Part shown: piece after piece, positions 5,589 to 5,906 of the stretch
Layout of the letters: each line of letters opens with the position of its first letter
Position numbering within the stretch: the first letter of the stretch is position 1
DNA from: Frankiales bacterium
GTDB taxonomy: Bacteria; Actinomycetota; Actinomycetes; Mycobacteriales; SCTD01
DNA length: 5,906 bases
Assembly: GCA_025965755.1 (NCBI GenBank)
Contig: JAOPWI010000405.1
Coordinates: 1-5,906, forward strand
Reading direction: 5' to 3'
Translations under genes and position numbers: made by a program
The notes under the pieces: generated by a model
What the model was told of the DNA's origin: nothing
The model's input: the letters and a program-made list of their open reading frames with translations, nothing else
Database searches by the model: none

Positions 5589-5906
5589 TCAGGGAGCGGG
5601 CCGGGCGGGCTCCGGCGCCTGCGGGTGGGCGAGCAGGCTGCGCGGCGTCCCGGCCGGCCCGACCGGCAGGGCGGTGCGGACCATGGCCAGCAGCGCGAGG
5701 AACGCGAGCAGGAGCGGGCCGCCCCGGGACACTCCCTGGGTCGGCGGCAGCGGCTCGGCGGCGGTGACCCGCTCGAGGGCGGCCTCGGTCGCGGCCCCGA
5801 CGGGAGGGGGATCCTCGCCGGCCACCACGGGAGCGACCGGAGCGAGCCCGGGGACCGCTCCCGGCGGCAGGACGCCCTCGACGGCCCGCTCGACGGCCGG
5901 CTCGAC
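5589..5906 (-). CDS. C-terminal part of a Pro/Ala-rich protein with one hydrophobic segment (cut by window edge)
   Basis: The last 105 residues of a protein whose start lies beyond the right edge. The frame stays open to base 5906, well above the internal GTG at 5828, and its third codon positions are almost all G or C, so it is real coding sequence. I do not recognise a family. The visible part is a low-complexity, Pro/Ala/Val-rich, acidic stretch (1-57) starting with a short VE-x-A repeat. One strongly hydrophobic helix follows (about GGPLLLAFLALLAMVRTAL, 62-80), and then a short Pro-rich tail. This could be a linker plus a single membrane span or sorting-type tail of a surface or secreted protein. 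I see no LPxTG motif, and the tail after the helix is too long and too Pro-rich for a classic sortase signal. The stop is 85 bases before the preferred TetR start, or 4 bases before the alternative one. Confidence 0.65.
   Translation of the reverse strand, partial: VEPAVERAVEGVLPPGAVPGLAPVAPVVAGEDPPPVGAATEAALERVTAAEPLPPTQGVSRGGPLLLAFLALLAMVRTALPVGPAGTPRSLLAHPQAPEPARPAP
5871..5906 (-). repeat. In-frame 12-base tandem repeat at the right edge
   Basis: Three 12-base units, each beginning GTCGAG on the minus strand, encode VEPA-VERA-VEGV. The first two differ at a single base and the third is degenerate. The array meets the window edge and may continue beyond it. The unit is a whole number of codons, so changes in copy number would keep the frame. 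Confidence 0.6.

Noticed and set aside
5589..5828. A separate 79-aa small protein starting at the GTG at 5828
   Set aside because: The frame continues open to the window edge with the same codon bias and low-complexity composition, so this GTG is most likely internal to a longer gene.

Overview
The window is very GC-rich, with third codon positions almost all G or C. It uses GTG as well as ATG starts, purine-rich Shine-Dalgarno sequences and short intergenic gaps. Together with the protein families present (an SCP2-type thiolase with a DUF35 partner, an MpaB/DUF2236 oxygenase, an FDH-like zinc alcohol dehydrogenase), this points to a high-GC actinomycete (Actinomycetota), probably a soil or environmental lineage. 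The sequence does not settle the genus. The first 13 bases match the end of the Illumina sequencing adapter and are not biological. The other edge lies in a short in-frame tandem repeat, so the window may be one whole short-read contig.

All eight genes lie on the minus strand, so transcription runs from high to low coordinates. In that order they are: (1) the C-terminal end of a Pro/Ala-rich protein with one hydrophobic segment, cut by the right edge (5906-5589); (2) a TetR-family regulator (about 5503-4874); (3) an MpaB-like (DUF2236) oxygenase (4799-3924), with its own well-formed promoter and an inverted repeat over the -35 box, followed by a GC hairpin; (4) an FDH-like zinc alcohol dehydrogenase (3783-2635); (5) a 191-aa protein of unknown function with a C-terminal hydrophobic anchor (2618-2043), 16 bases after the dehydrogenase; (6) a DUF35 zinc-ribbon/OB-fold protein (1992-1597); (7) a thiolase (1592-396), 4 bases after it; and (8) the N-terminal part of a GNAT acetyltransferase (357 to the left edge), cut by the adapter.

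Three transcription units are suggested. TetR plus MpaB looks like a small regulatory pair. The dehydrogenase plus the 191-aa protein looks like a second unit. DUF35, thiolase and probably GNAT form a third, which starts at a predicted promoter overlapping the end of the 191-aa gene. The likely theme is oxidation and acyl-CoA metabolism of a lipid or alcohol: an oxygenase, an alcohol or aldehyde dehydrogenase, and a thiolase complex that cleaves or forms a 3-ketoacyl-CoA. That they act on one substrate is inference only. I found no mobile element, CRISPR array, phage gene, tRNA or rRNA. No stretch longer than 140 bases lacks a gene. I see no clearly new system; the most interesting signals are the three palindromes placed at expression-control positions and the dehydrogenase/anchored-protein pair.
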